Source: an uncultured Campylobacter sp.
Lineage (GTDB): Bacteria; Actinomycetota; Actinomycetes; Mycobacteriales; Mycobacteriaceae
Length of the DNA: 12,984 nt
Assembly: GCA_943913625.1 (NCBI GenBank)
Contig: CALTYW010000064.1
Coordinates: forward strand, 1 to 12,984
Direction: 5' to 3'
Positions 1 to 7,086 of this stretch are shown here, piece after piece. Each line of letters starts with the position of its first letter. Positions within the stretch are counted from its first letter, which is position 1. Both the position numbers and the translations under genes were made by a program. The notes beneath the pieces were generated by a model. It did not search any database and was not told the origin of the DNA. It worked only from the letters and a program-made list of their open reading frames with translations.

Positions 1-1257
1 AAGGCGGCGTTCGGCGGCGGCGGCCGCGGCCTGAAGGTCGTCTTCGACGAGGCCGACATCGAGGAAGGCTTCGCCTCCGCCGGCCGCGAAGCAAAGGAAG
101 CGTTCGGCCGCGGCGAGTGCTACGTGGAGAAGTTCCTTGTGCATCCGCGCCACGTCGAAGCGCAGGTGCTTGCCGACGCCCACGGCAACGTCGCGGTCCT
201 CGGTACCCGAGACTGCTCCACGCAGCGCCGCTTCCAGAAGCTGATCGAGGAGGCTCCGGCGCCCTTCCTCACCGACGAGCAGCGCACCGCCATCGAGGAA
301 GGCGCGCGCGAGATCTGCCGCAAGGCCGGCTACCAGTCCGCGGGCACCGTGGAATACATCGTGTCTGAGGACGGCACGGTGTCCTTCCTGGAGGTCAACA
401 CCCGCGTCCAGGTCGAGCACCCCGTCACGGAAGCCATCACCGGCGTCGACATCATCGCGGAGCAGTTCCGCGTCGCGGACGGGCTGCCTCTCTCCTTCGG
501 CGAGAATGATCCGTCGATTAGCGGGCATGCGTTCGAGTTCCGCATCAACGCCGAGGACGTCACCAACGGTTTCGCCCCCTCCCCGGGCACGGTGACGCGT
601 TTCGACGTGCCCACGGGCCCCGGCATCCGCGTCGACACCGGCGTGCGCACGGGTGGCGAGATCCCGCCGTACTACGACTCACTGATGGGCAAGCTGATCG
701 TGTGGGGCCCGGACAGGGCCACTGCTTTGCGACGATCCCAGCAAGCCCTCTCCGAGTTCAACATCGACGGGGTCCGCACGGTGCTCCCGTTCCACCGCGA
801 CATGGTGGAAGCTCCCGAGCTGACCGGTGATTCCCTCGAGGTCTACACAGACTGGGTGGACCACAATTACTCGCCGTCGGCGCGCCACAACGTGGGCGAC
901 ATCGAGCACATCTACGACGAGCGCCGGCAGGTAGTCGTCGAAATCGACGGCAAGCTGCACACCATCGGCTTCCCCGTGGCGCTGCTGGGCGCCGGCGGTG
1001 GCGCGGGAGCCGCGTCCGATACCGAGGCTGCCCCGGCCGGGGATTCCGCCGGCGCGGTGACGTCGAAGTACGAGGCGACGATCGTGGAGTGGCTCGTCTC
1101 CGACGGCGACGTGGTGTCCAAGGGCGACGCGATCGCCACCATCGAGGCGATGAAGATGGAGTCCCAGCTCAAGGCCCCGCGCGACGGCCAGATCTCGCTG
1201 GCCGCGAAGCAGGGTGAGCGTGTGAAGGCCAACGCCACCATCGCCACCATTTCCTAA
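1..1257 (+). CDS. accBC: Acyl-CoA carboxylase alpha subunit (biotin carboxylase + biotin carrier domain), 3' part
   Basis: The frame is open from base 1, so the gene begins left of the window; 418 codons plus TAA are visible. From family knowledge (about 590 residues) roughly 170 N-terminal residues are missing. The visible part opens inside the ATP-grasp domain at the glycine-rich loop KAAFGGGGRG (visible residues 1-10). The biotin carboxylase signature EVNTRVQVEHPVTE starts at base 391, and the biotin-carboxylase C-terminal domain follows. An Ala/Gly/Pro-rich linker (about 990-1060) leads to a biotinyl domain with EAMKMES; the biotinylated lysine is the codon at 1153-1155. The enzyme uses ATP to carboxylate its own biotin with bicarbonate and passes the carboxyl group to carboxyltransferase (AccD) subunits, giving malonyl-CoA or longer carboxyacyl-CoAs for fatty and mycolic acid synthesis. 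It is cytosolic. The fused layout is typical of actinobacteria. Which AccD partners it serves cannot be read here. The gene converges with the HNH gene. Confidence 0.95.
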   Translation, partial: KAAFGGGGRGLKVVFDEADIEEGFASAGREAKEAFGRGECYVEKFLVHPRHVEAQVLADAHGNVAVLGTRDCSTQRRFQKLIEEAPAPFLTDEQRTAIEEGAREICRKAGYQSAGTVEYIVSEDGTVSFLEVNTRVQVEHPVTEAITGVDIIAEQFRVADGLPLSFGENDPSISGHAFEFRINAEDVTNGFAPSPGTVTRFDVPTGPGIRVDTGVRTGGEIPPYYDSLMGKLIVWGPDRATALRRSQQALSEFNIDGVRTVLPFHRDMVEAPELTGDSLEVYTDWVDHNYSPSARHNVGDIEHIYDERRQVVVEIDGKLHTIGFPVALLGAGGGAGAASDTEAAPAGDSAGAVTSKYEATIVEWLVSDGDVVSKGDAIATIEAMKMESQLKAPRDGQISLAAKQGERVKANATIATIS

Positions 1258-1305
1258 AAATGGCACGCTGAATGGCCCGCCCCTCGGCGGGTCATCTGCA
1301 TTTTT
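1256..1305. terminator. Intrinsic terminator between convergent accBC and HNH genes
   Basis: A 10-bp stem (1272-1281 pairing with 1286-1295, with one G-U wobble) closes a 4-nt loop CCTC. A run of five T follows at 1301-1305 on the plus strand, which suits termination of accBC. An A-run at 1256-1260 on the far side reads as a T-run on the minus strand, so the element may also stop transcripts of the HNH gene, whose stop codon is at 1321. The left T-run is about 11 nt from the stem, so function in that direction is less certain. Confidence 0.75.
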
Positions 1306-1320
1306 GCCGTCGTTTCGGGG

Positions 1321-2379
1321 TCAGCCGAAGAGCAGCTCCATCGCCCCTGCGTTGGCAATCGGGTTCGAGGCGGGGCGGCCGTTCGGGGAGTACCATTTCC
1401 CCGTCCCTCGCTCCGGTTCGATGCGGCCGCGGTTGGGGCGCGAGGGGTCATCGTCGTTCGTGCCGTTGTGGTACTTGCACAGCGGCACCAGGTTCGCGAT
1501 GTTCGTCTCACCCCCGCGCGCCCACGCCACGATGTGGTGGATCTCGCAGGCGTCCGCGCCGTGGCGGCAGCCCGGGACGGGGCAGCCGGGCATCATCACC
1601 CGCGCCAGGTCGCGCTGCTTCTGGTTGGCGAACCTCGCGGCGCGGTACAGGTTCACCGCGCCCTCCTGCGGGTGGATCAGCGCCAACTCCAGCTCCGCGC
1701 CGAGGTGCTGCAGGAGCTCAGCACCGGTGAGGGTGGTGCCGTCGCTGAGCCCGAACGCCGTGTCGTCGCCCTGGCCGCCGAGAACGCGAGTGCACTCGTC
1801 CAGCGGCACGAGGACGATGGGGCGGGGTGCGGAGGCGGGGACGCCGGTGCCGTCGCCACGCAAAAGCTCTACGAACGGCGCGACCATCTGCGGCGCGGCA
1901 GGCTGGTTTTTGTCGATGCGCTCGCGCAGGTAGTGCTCCAGTTCGGCGATGAGGTGCTCGTCGGCAGTCAGCGCAACCGTGCGCATTCCGCAGCGCGACG
2001 GCGAGAACCGCACCTGCGCTTGCGGCGGCGCTGGGTCTTTCAGCGGCACGATCTTGCCCGCCCGGCGCTTCAACGCGTTGAAGGTGCATGGCACCGCGAG
2101 CAGCTCAATCCGCAGCCGCATCCGTTCGCCCGCGCTAGGCACGTGGGCGATGCGGCGCTCCACGTACGCGAGCTGCTCCAGGGTGAATCCAGCGCGTGCA
2201 CGCTCCAACGCGCGGGCGCGCTGCTTCGGAGCGGTCGTCGGCCCGAAATAGACGCGGTGGATGATCCCCCACTCGTCGACGGTCGCGGGTTTCACCCCGG
2301 CGGCCAGCGCGACGTCGCGGTCGAAGCCGGCGAGGGCGTCGAGGGCCGTGCAGGCGGTGAGGAAGTCGTCGAAAGTCAT
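1321..2379 (-). CDS. HNH endonuclease, DUF222/13E12 repeat family
   Basis: 352 residues from the ATG at 2379. An upstream in-frame TTG at 2403 is less likely, because the ATG has TAGCGT exactly 7 nt before it and no Shine-Dalgarno, which fits a leaderless mRNA. The N-terminal two thirds is a helical region like the DUF222 part of the 13E12 family that is abundant in actinobacteria. The C-terminal third holds an HNH nuclease domain: CPVPGC (266-271), CEIHHIV (278-284) with the HH pair, GGETNIANL, then LCKYHN (300-305). The first and last Cys pairs probably hold zinc, and the second His of HH is the likely general base. These proteins are predicted DNases of uncertain role, often present in several copies per genome and sometimes linked to mobile DNA. 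No mobile-element gene or terminal repeat was found beside this one, so its role is open. The catalytic motif looks intact. Confidence 0.85.
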   Translation of the reverse strand: MTFDDFLTACTALDALAGFDRDVALAAGVKPATVDEWGIIHRVYFGPTTAPKQRARALERARAGFTLEQLAYVERRIAHVPSAGERMRLRIELLAVPCTFNALKRRAGKIVPLKDPAPPQAQVRFSPSRCGMRTVALTADEHLIAELEHYLRERIDKNQPAAPQMVAPFVELLRGDGTGVPASAPRPIVLVPLDECTRVLGGQGDDTAFGLSDGTTLTGAELLQHLGAELELALIHPQEGAVNLYRAARFANQKQRDLARVMMPGCPVPGCRHGADACEIHHIVAWARGGETNIANLVPLCKYHNGTNDDDPSRPNRGRIEPERGTGKWYSPNGRPASNPIANAGAMELLFG

Positions 2380-2392
2380 GCACCGCACGCTA
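2380..2392 (-). promoter_or_regulatory. Predicted leaderless -10 element of the HNH gene
   Basis: Read on the minus strand, TAGCGT (2392-2387) is followed by 7 nt and then the ATG at 2379. This matches the actinobacterial -10 consensus TANNNT at the spacing expected if transcription starts at or next to the A of ATG. No good -35 hexamer is seen, which is common for such promoters. It is inferred from spacing only. Confidence 0.5.
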
Positions 2393-2429
2393 CGGCGCGT
2401 CAACCCCGCAGGGAAGAGCCGCGCGAAAC

Positions 2430-2438
2430 TGTGGATAA
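2430..2438 (-). other. Perfect DnaA-box 9-mer in the gap upstream of the HNH gene
   Basis: The plus strand TGTGGATAA is the complement of TTATCCACA, the consensus DnaA box. It lies in the 87-bp space between the DUF1445 stop and the HNH start, about 50 bp upstream of the HNH start. It stands alone: no AT-rich unwinding region or cluster of boxes is nearby, so this is not an origin. It could be a chance match or a DnaA titration/regulatory site. Confidence 0.4.
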
Positions 2439-2466
2439 CTTTCGGATATTCATCCCCAATCCGCAG

Positions 2467-3249
2467 CTAGGGAATTTGGTATGACAAATCGCGAGCGTCG
2501 GTCACGAGCATCTTGCCGGGCGAGTGGCAGATCGCGAGATCCGGCTTCGACTCCATCACGATCGACTGCGGGGTGACGCCGCACGCCCAAAACACCGGCA
2601 CCGTGCCCTCGGGGATCTCGACCGCTTCGCCGAAGTCTGGCTCACTCAACGAGCCAATGCCTATCGACGCCGGGTCCCCCACGTGCACCGGCGCACCATG
2701 CACCGCCGGGTAACGCGACGTAATCCGCACTGCGTCCGCCACCTGGGAGGCGGGAATGGGCCGCATGGACACGACCATCTTGCCGCTGAACACGCCAGCG
2801 GGTTCGCAGTCGATGTTGGTGAGGTACATCGGCACATTGCGCCCCTGGTCGATGTGGGCCACGGGCACGCCGTTGTCGAGCAGCGCCTGCTCGAAAGTGA
2901 ACGAGCAACCGATGAGGAACGCGACGGTGTCGCCGGTCCAGTATTCGGTGGCGTCGGTGGTTTCGTCGATAAGCGTGCCGTCGCGGTAGATGCGGTAGGA
3001 GGGAATGTCGGTGCGGATGTCGCCGTCGACAAGCAACTGCGAATTCAGCTGCCCGGGCTCGAGCACGCCGAGGATGGGGCACGGCTTCGGGTTGCGCTGC
3101 GCGAACAGGAGGAAGTCGAACGCGTACTTTTTATCCAGCGCGATGAGGTTGGCTTGGGCGTACCCAGCGGAAAAGCCCGCCGTTGTGGCGACGTTTTGGT
3201 CGCGGAACAACGCGCGGGCTTCACGTGGGGTCATTGAAGCGGGCTGCAT
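2467..3249 (-). CDS. DUF1445 / UPF0317 family protein (YcsI-like putative hydro-lyase, D-glutamate cyclase related)
   Basis: 260 residues from the ATG at 3249. A TTG at 3267 and an ATG at 3234 are also in frame; 3249 is preferred because TAACCT sits exactly 7 nt upstream. The protein resembles Bacillus YcsI over its whole length, with the family stretches TAGFSAGYAQANL (about 23-35), YAFDFLLFAQRNPKPCPIL (42-60) and the C-terminal FWACGVTPQ (C223) and CHSPGKMLVTD (C241 onward). Members are called putative hydro-lyases, and the family shares a domain with mammalian D-glutamate cyclase, which turns D-glutamate into 5-oxo-D-proline. That activity is family inference and is not proven for this protein. 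It lies directly after an NRAMP-like membrane protein, as in the Bacillus ycsG-ycsI pair beside 5-oxoprolinase genes, which suggests a shared small-molecule role. No signal peptide is seen, so it should be cytosolic. Confidence 0.85.
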   Translation of the reverse strand: MQPASMTPREARALFRDQNVATTAGFSAGYAQANLIALDKKYAFDFLLFAQRNPKPCPILGVLEPGQLNSQLLVDGDIRTDIPSYRIYRDGTLIDETTDATEYWTGDTVAFLIGCSFTFEQALLDNGVPVAHIDQGRNVPMYLTNIDCEPAGVFSGKMVVSMRPIPASQVADAVRITSRYPAVHGAPVHVGDPASIGIGSLSEPDFGEAVEIPEGTVPVFWACGVTPQSIVMESKPDLAICHSPGKMLVTDARDLSYQIP

Positions 3250-3262
3250 ACCCCTAAGGTTA
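3250..3262 (-). promoter_or_regulatory. Predicted leaderless -10 element of the DUF1445 gene
   Basis: Minus-strand TAACCT (3262-3257), then TAGGGGT (7 nt), then the ATG at 3249. The TAA of the -10 is the stop codon of the upstream transporter gene. An AGGGG run also lies here, but it ends one base before the ATG, too close to serve as a Shine-Dalgarno. The gene may thus be made both from the transporter transcript and from its own leaderless transcript. Confidence 0.45.
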
Positions 3263-4516
3263 CGCAAAGAATGCGCCGAGCTTGCCCAGGGACATCACAC
3301 CCATCCAGATCGTCAGCGCTAGCACGATCAGACCGATGACGGTCATCCACACCGGGTGCTTGTAGCCGCGCAGCAGGTCCTTGCGGAACAGGGCGGCCCA
3401 CAGCACGATGCCGAAGCCGATCGGCAGGATGATGCCGTTGAACGCGCCGGCGAAGATGAGCAGCGCCTGCGGCGCCTGGCCCGCGATGAGGTAGATGACG
3501 GCGGAGATGGTGATGAAGCCGACGGTGAGCCAGCCGCGCTTCTTCGGGTCGAAGCCCTGCTTGGTCAAAAACGACACGGAGGTGAACGACGCGCCGATCA
3601 CGGACGACAGGCCGGCCGCCCAGAGCACGAGACCGAAGGCGCGCAGACCGAAGTCGCCGGCGGCCTGGTAGAACGCGTCGGCGGCGGTGTTGTCCTCGGA
3701 CAGGGTCACGCCGGTGGCCACGACGCCGAGCACCGCGAGGAACAGCAGCACGCGCATGATGCCAGTGACGATGATGCCGAGCACGGAGGACCTGGTCAGG
3801 TGGTCGATGGATTCGGGGCCGGTGTGGCCGGCGTCGATAAGCCTGTGCACGCCGGCGAAGACGATGTAGCCGCCGACGGTGCCGCCGATGAGCGTGGTGA
3901 TCACCAGCGGGTCGATCTCGTCCGGCGCGAACGTCTGCTTCACGGCCTCGCCGACCGGAGGGCTCGACGAGATGGCGACATAGAGCATGAGCAGGATCAT
4001 CAGTGCGCCGAGGATGCCGACCAGGACGTCGAGGGCGGCGCCGGCGCGCTTCCACAGGAACACGACGATCGCGATGACGGCAGAGATGGCGCCGCCGACC
4101 TTCGGGCTGACCGCGCCCGCGGTGAGCGCTTCGATGCCCAGGCCGGTGCCGGCGATGTTGCCGATGTTGAAGACCAAGCCGCCGATGCCCACCAGGATCG
4201 CGAGGAACCAGCCGAGGCCCGGCAGGATCGAGTTCGCCAGCTCGTTGGCGCGTAGGCCGGAGACGCCGAGGATGCGCCAGACGTTGAGCTGGATGGCGAT
4301 GTCCACGAGGATCGACAGCATGATCGCGAACGCGAACGCCGCGCCCATCTGCGCGGTGAACACGGAGGTTTGGGTGAGAAAGCCCGGGCCGATGGCGGAG
4401 GTCGCCATGAGGAAGACGGCGCCGACCATGGGGCCGATGCCGCGCGCGGCCGCCGGCACCTGCGCCGGTGTTTCGAGTGCGGTGGAGCCGCCGCGGGTTG
4501 GATCTGGAGCGGTCAC
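3260..4516 (-). CDS. NRAMP-related integral membrane transporter, YcsG-like
   Basis: 418 residues from a GTG at 4516, chosen because AAAGGGG lies 7 nt upstream; the ATG at 4558 sits in the promoter region and has no Shine-Dalgarno. The protein has a short polar N-terminus (about 25 residues) and then roughly 11 hydrophobic segments, consistent with the LeuT-fold NRAMP family. The TM1 motif that is DPGN in metal transporters reads IGPGF here (42-46), so the metal-binding Asp and Asn are absent. The segment that should be TM6 (about 205-225, GGTVGGYIVFAGVHR) lacks the Met-Pro-His motif. Both features argue against Mn/Fe transport and for another substrate or a proton-coupled organic solute. The pairing with DUF1445 matches Bacillus ycsG-ycsI, where 5-oxoproline metabolism genes are near. 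The substrate is unknown. Its 3' end is followed at once by the DUF1445 gene. Confidence 0.85.
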   Translation of the reverse strand: MTAPDPTRGGSTALETPAQVPAAARGIGPMVGAVFLMATSAIGPGFLTQTSVFTAQMGAAFAFAIMLSILVDIAIQLNVWRILGVSGLRANELANSILPGLGWFLAILVGIGGLVFNIGNIAGTGLGIEALTAGAVSPKVGGAISAVIAIVVFLWKRAGAALDVLVGILGALMILLMLYVAISSSPPVGEAVKQTFAPDEIDPLVITTLIGGTVGGYIVFAGVHRLIDAGHTGPESIDHLTRSSVLGIIVTGIMRVLLFLAVLGVVATGVTLSEDNTAADAFYQAAGDFGLRAFGLVLWAAGLSSVIGASFTSVSFLTKQGFDPKKRGWLTVGFITISAVIYLIAGQAPQALLIFAGAFNGIILPIGFGIVLWAALFRKDLLRGYKHPVWMTVIGLIVLALTIWMGVMSLGKLGAFFA

Positions 4517-4523
4517 GTGGACA

Positions 4524-4530
4524 CCCCTTT
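4524..4530 (-). promoter_or_regulatory. Ribosome binding site that fixes the transporter start at GTG 4516
   Basis: Minus-strand AAAGGGG with 7 nt to the GTG. It is the best Shine-Dalgarno match near this gene and selects the GTG over the upstream ATG at 4558. Confidence 0.75.
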
Positions 4531-4532
4531 CT

Positions 4533-4588
4533 TGTGAGTTACGTGTGACGCGCAACATCGTAAAGTATGTGACGCGAAAACATCACAA
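4533..4588 (-). promoter_or_regulatory. Predicted transporter promoter with TCACA repeats
   Basis: Minus-strand TACTTT (4567-4562) fits the -10 consensus, with a possible -35 TTGTGA (4588-4583) at a short 15-bp spacing. Transcription would start near 4555, giving a leader of about 40 nt. Three direct copies of TCACA read on the minus strand at 4572-4568, 4548-4544 and 4537-4533. The first two are part of an identical 9-mer CGCGTCACA spaced 24 bp start to start; the last two are 11 bp apart, one helical turn. They could be an operator. The bound regulator is unknown; the half-site resembles that of Crp/GlxR but in direct rather than inverted order. Confidence 0.4.
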
Positions 4589-4615
4589 CTGCGGGGGTGA
4601 TCCACAGCACACCGG

Positions 4616-6415
4616 CTACCCCTCCAGCCGCTCGCCCAGCTCCAGCCACTCCATTTCCAGCTCATCGGCGGCGTCGCGCGCGGCGGTGAGCTCCTTCGTC
4701 TTCGCGCCGATCGCATCGAAATCTCCGGCCTCCGACAGTTTCGCGATCTCCGCCTCCAGCGCCTCGGCCCGCTCGGCTTCCTTCGCGATCTTCTTTTCCA
4801 GCGCGTTCATCCGCTTGCGCAGTTCGCGTTCCTCCTGCGAGGACAGGGCTTTTTGCTTATCGACGCTTCCCTGATCCTCCCGCTTCCCCAAATCCAGCGT
4901 CCCGGCCGCCGTCGCCTCCTGGGCGCGCCTGTCCAGGTACTGCTGGATGCCGCCGGGCAGGTTCGTGAGCTTGCCGTCGCCGAACAGCGCGTAGGTGTTA
5001 TCGGCGATGCGCTCGATGAGGTAGCGGTCGTGGGAGATCACCACGAGGGTGCCGGGCCAGGAGTCGAGCAGGTTCTCGAGTTCCTGGAGGGTGTCGATGT
5101 CGAGGTCGTTCGTCGGCTCGTCGAGAAGCAAGATGTTCGGCTCGCTCATGAGCACCCGGGTGAGCTGCAGGCGGCGGCGCTCGCCGCCGGAGAGGTCGCG
5201 CACGGGGGTGCGCTGGCGCTTCGGGGAGAAGCCGAGGCGCTCCGCGAGCTGGGAGGCGGAGAGCTCGCCTTTGCCGAAGGAGATGTAGCTGGCCACGTCC
5301 TCCACGGCGTCGATGACGCGCCGCTCCGGGTCTAAGTCATCGAGCTCTTGGCGCAGCCAGCCGATGCGCGCGGTCTGGCCTTGAATCCGCTTACCCGCCG
5401 CGAGGGGGTGCTCCCCGGCGAGCGCGCGCAGCAGCGTGGTCTTGCCGGAGCCGTTCACGCCGACCAAACCGATGCGTTCGCCGGGTGCGAGGCGCCACGT
5501 CAAGTGGTCGACGAGGGTGCGGCCGTCGGGGGAATCGATGCGCGCGTCTTCCAGCTCGACGACTACGCGGCCCTGGCGCTGCTTCGAAAACGCCATGAGC
5601 TCGACGGTGTCGCGCGGCGGCGGCACGTCCTTGATCAGCGCCTCGGCGGCCTCGATGCGGTAGCGCGGCTTCGAGGTGCGGGCCGGTGCCCCGCGGCGCA
5701 GCCACGCCAGCTCTTTGCGGGCGAGGTTCTGACGGCGCTGCTCAATCGCGTCGGCCTGGCGGGCGCGCTCGGCGCGGGCGAAGGTCCAGTCGTTGTAGCC
5801 GCCCTCGTAGACGTCGACGGTGCCGTCGTGCACCTCCCACGTCAGGGTGGCCACGGTGTCTAAGAACCAGCGGTCGTGGGTGACCACCACCACGGCCACC
5901 TTGCGCGACAGCAGGTGGTCGGCGAGCCACTGCACGCCTTCTACGTCGAGGTGGTTCGTCGGCTCATCGAGCACCACCAGGTCCAAGTCCTGCACGAGCG
6001 CGGCCGCCAGGTTCACGCGCCGACGCTCGCCACCGGAGAGCGACCCAACCGGCGTGTCCAGGCCAAGCTCGGCAACGCCGGTGCCCTGCAGCACCTCGCG
6101 AACGCGGGCGTTGGACGCCCACTCGAAGGTCTGCAACCCTAAAGGTTCGACGACGGCTTGGCCGACCGTCAACGCGCTATCAAGCGTGAAGCGCTGCGTG
6201 ACCACAGCCATCCGCAGGCCGTTCGTATGCGAGACGCGGCCCGAATCCGGCGGCTCGATGCCGGTGAGCACCTCCAACAGCGTGGTTTTGCCGCCGCCGT
6301 TGACGCCGACGATGCCGATGCGGTCGCCGGTTTGCACGCCGAGGGAGACGCCGTCGAGCAGCGTTTTCAGCCCCCACGTCTTCGAGACGTTTTCCAGGTT
6401 GATCAAGTTAGCCAT
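4616..6415 (-). CDS. ABC-F family ATPase (Uup-like, ribosome-associated)
   Basis: 599 residues, two ABC domains in one chain and no membrane segments. The first domain has Walker A GVNGGGKTT (37-45), signature LSGGE (126-130) and Walker B VVLDEP (147-152). The second has Walker A GVNGSGKTT (319-327), LSGGE (408-412) and LLLDEP (429-434). The linker (about 205-290) includes the charged ARKELAWLRRGAPARTSKPR. A C-terminal charged helical region (about 515-599) reads as a coiled coil, typical of Uup. From family knowledge, ABC-F proteins act on the ribosome as translation factors, and Uup is also tied to DNA branch processing. There is no transmembrane partner gene, so it is not a transporter. 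Both nucleotide sites have intact key residues. It starts 14 bp after the exonuclease stop, so the two are probably co-transcribed. The exact subfamily (Uup versus antibiotic-resistance types) is inferred from the C-terminus and linker. Confidence 0.93.
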   Translation of the reverse strand: MANLINLENVSKTWGLKTLLDGVSLGVQTGDRIGIVGVNGGGKTTLLEVLTGIEPPDSGRVSHTNGLRMAVVTQRFTLDSALTVGQAVVEPLGLQTFEWASNARVREVLQGTGVAELGLDTPVGSLSGGERRRVNLAAALVQDLDLVVLDEPTNHLDVEGVQWLADHLLSRKVAVVVVTHDRWFLDTVATLTWEVHDGTVDVYEGGYNDWTFARAERARQADAIEQRRQNLARKELAWLRRGAPARTSKPRYRIEAAEALIKDVPPPRDTVELMAFSKQRQGRVVVELEDARIDSPDGRTLVDHLTWRLAPGERIGLVGVNGSGKTTLLRALAGEHPLAAGKRIQGQTARIGWLRQELDDLDPERRVIDAVEDVASYISFGKGELSASQLAERLGFSPKRQRTPVRDLSGGERRRLQLTRVLMSEPNILLLDEPTNDLDIDTLQELENLLDSWPGTLVVISHDRYLIERIADNTYALFGDGKLTNLPGGIQQYLDRRAQEATAAGTLDLGKREDQGSVDKQKALSSQEERELRKRMNALEKKIAKEAERAEALEAEIAKLSEAGDFDAIGAKTKELTAARDAADELEMEWLELGERLEG

Positions 6416-6426
6416 AACGGCTGCTC

Positions 6427-6432
6427 ATTTTA
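6427..6432 (-). promoter_or_regulatory. Possible -10 box TAAAAT for the ABC-F gene
   Basis: Minus-strand TAAAAT uses the exonuclease stop codon TAA as its first three bases. It lies 11 nt before the ATG at 6415, so the transcript would have only a few leader bases. This is 4 nt longer than the 7-nt spacing seen at other starts in the window, so the case is weaker; a weak GAGCAG Shine-Dalgarno within the gap is an alternative for a co-transcribed mRNA. Confidence 0.3.
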
Positions 6433-7086
6433 CGCAGGCAGCAACTCGTGCAGACCACGGCTGCGCTGCAGGTGCGCCACGATGTGCGCGCAGGCCAGCG
6501 CGTCCGAGTCCGCGCGGTGGTGGTTGAGCGTGAACCCCGGCGCGCAGTACTCGGCGACGGTGGGCAAACGGTGGTCGGAAAGCTCTGGCAGGAGCCGCCG
6601 CGCCATGCGGCAGGTGCAGTAGAACGCCTCTGGGTAGGTGCCGGTGAAGTAGTAGCGGTCCAGCCCCCGCCACACGGACGCGTCGAAAGTGGCGTTGTGC
6701 GCGTACACCGGCGCATCGGCGACGAATTCCACGACGCGATCGGCGATGTCGAACCAGCTCGGCGCGTCTTCGACGTCGCCGCGGTCGATGCCGTGGATGT
6801 GGCTGAACTCGAAGACGATGAATTCCTCGGGCGGCTTCAGGTACGTGCAGAACTCGTCGACCACCTCGCCGCCTTCGACCCGCACCAGCGCTACCTGGCA
6901 TGCGGATGCCCCGCCGACGCGGTTGGCGGTTTCGAAGTCGACGGTGACGAATGCGTCGTGAAGCAGCGTGCCCGCGGAGGGGATCCACTTCGCCGGACGT
7001 CCGCGCGATACGCCCGCGCGCAATTGCTTCTCGACGGCTGAGGTGTTGCCGTCGAGGTAATTCCTGGTTGCGTCGATAAGCGGCAT
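6430..7086 (-). CDS. DEDDh 3'-5' exonuclease, DnaQ/epsilon-like
   Basis: 218 residues. The RNase H-fold exonuclease domain starts around residue 45: Exo I is VDFETAN with D50 and E52, Exo II is HNATFD with D135, and Exo III is HHRADSDA with H190 and D195. All four metal ligands and the general-base His are present, so the enzyme should be active on DNA or RNA 3' ends with Mg or Mn. The first 44 residues are an extra polar extension. The protein is far too short to be a polymerase fusion, and no clamp-binding motif was recognised, so a role as the replicative proofreading subunit is possible but not shown. It starts 10 bp after the ispE stop and is followed after 14 bp by the ABC-F gene. The ATG at 7086 is supported by TAGCGT exactly 7 nt upstream and no Shine-Dalgarno. 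Confidence 0.9.
   Translation of the reverse strand: MPLIDATRNYLDGNTSAVEKQLRAGVSRGRPAKWIPSAGTLLHDAFVTVDFETANRVGGASACQVALVRVEGGEVVDEFCTYLKPPEEFIVFEFSHIHGIDRGDVEDAPSWFDIADRVVEFVADAPVYAHNATFDASVWRGLDRYYFTGTYPEAFYCTCRMARRLLPELSDHRLPTVAEYCAPGFTLNHHRADSDALACAHIVAHLQRSRGLHELLPA

Noticed and set aside
2440..2466. Terminator between DUF1445 and HNH
   Set aside because: A short CGGAT/ATCCG pairing exists but no T-run follows on the minus strand.
1468..2484. Long plus-strand open frame opposite the HNH gene (338 codons)
   Set aside because: It is antisense to a gene with a clear HNH domain, and is rich in Arg/Ala/Val with no recognisable domain. Long antisense frames are expected in GC-rich DNA.
3356..4255. 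Plus-strand open frame of 299 codons opposite the transporter
   Set aside because: Its Asp/Glu/Arg/His-rich content is the mirror of hydrophobic membrane-segment codons; no family similarity is visible.
4533..4548. A classical Crp/GlxR inverted site
   Set aside because: TGTGA-N6-TGTGA is a direct repeat, not TGTGA-N6-TCACA; kept only as an unexplained repeat.
4590..4640. Terminator after the ABC-F gene
   Set aside because: Only a 5-bp stem (CGGCT/AGCCG) is present and there is no T-run in the minus direction.
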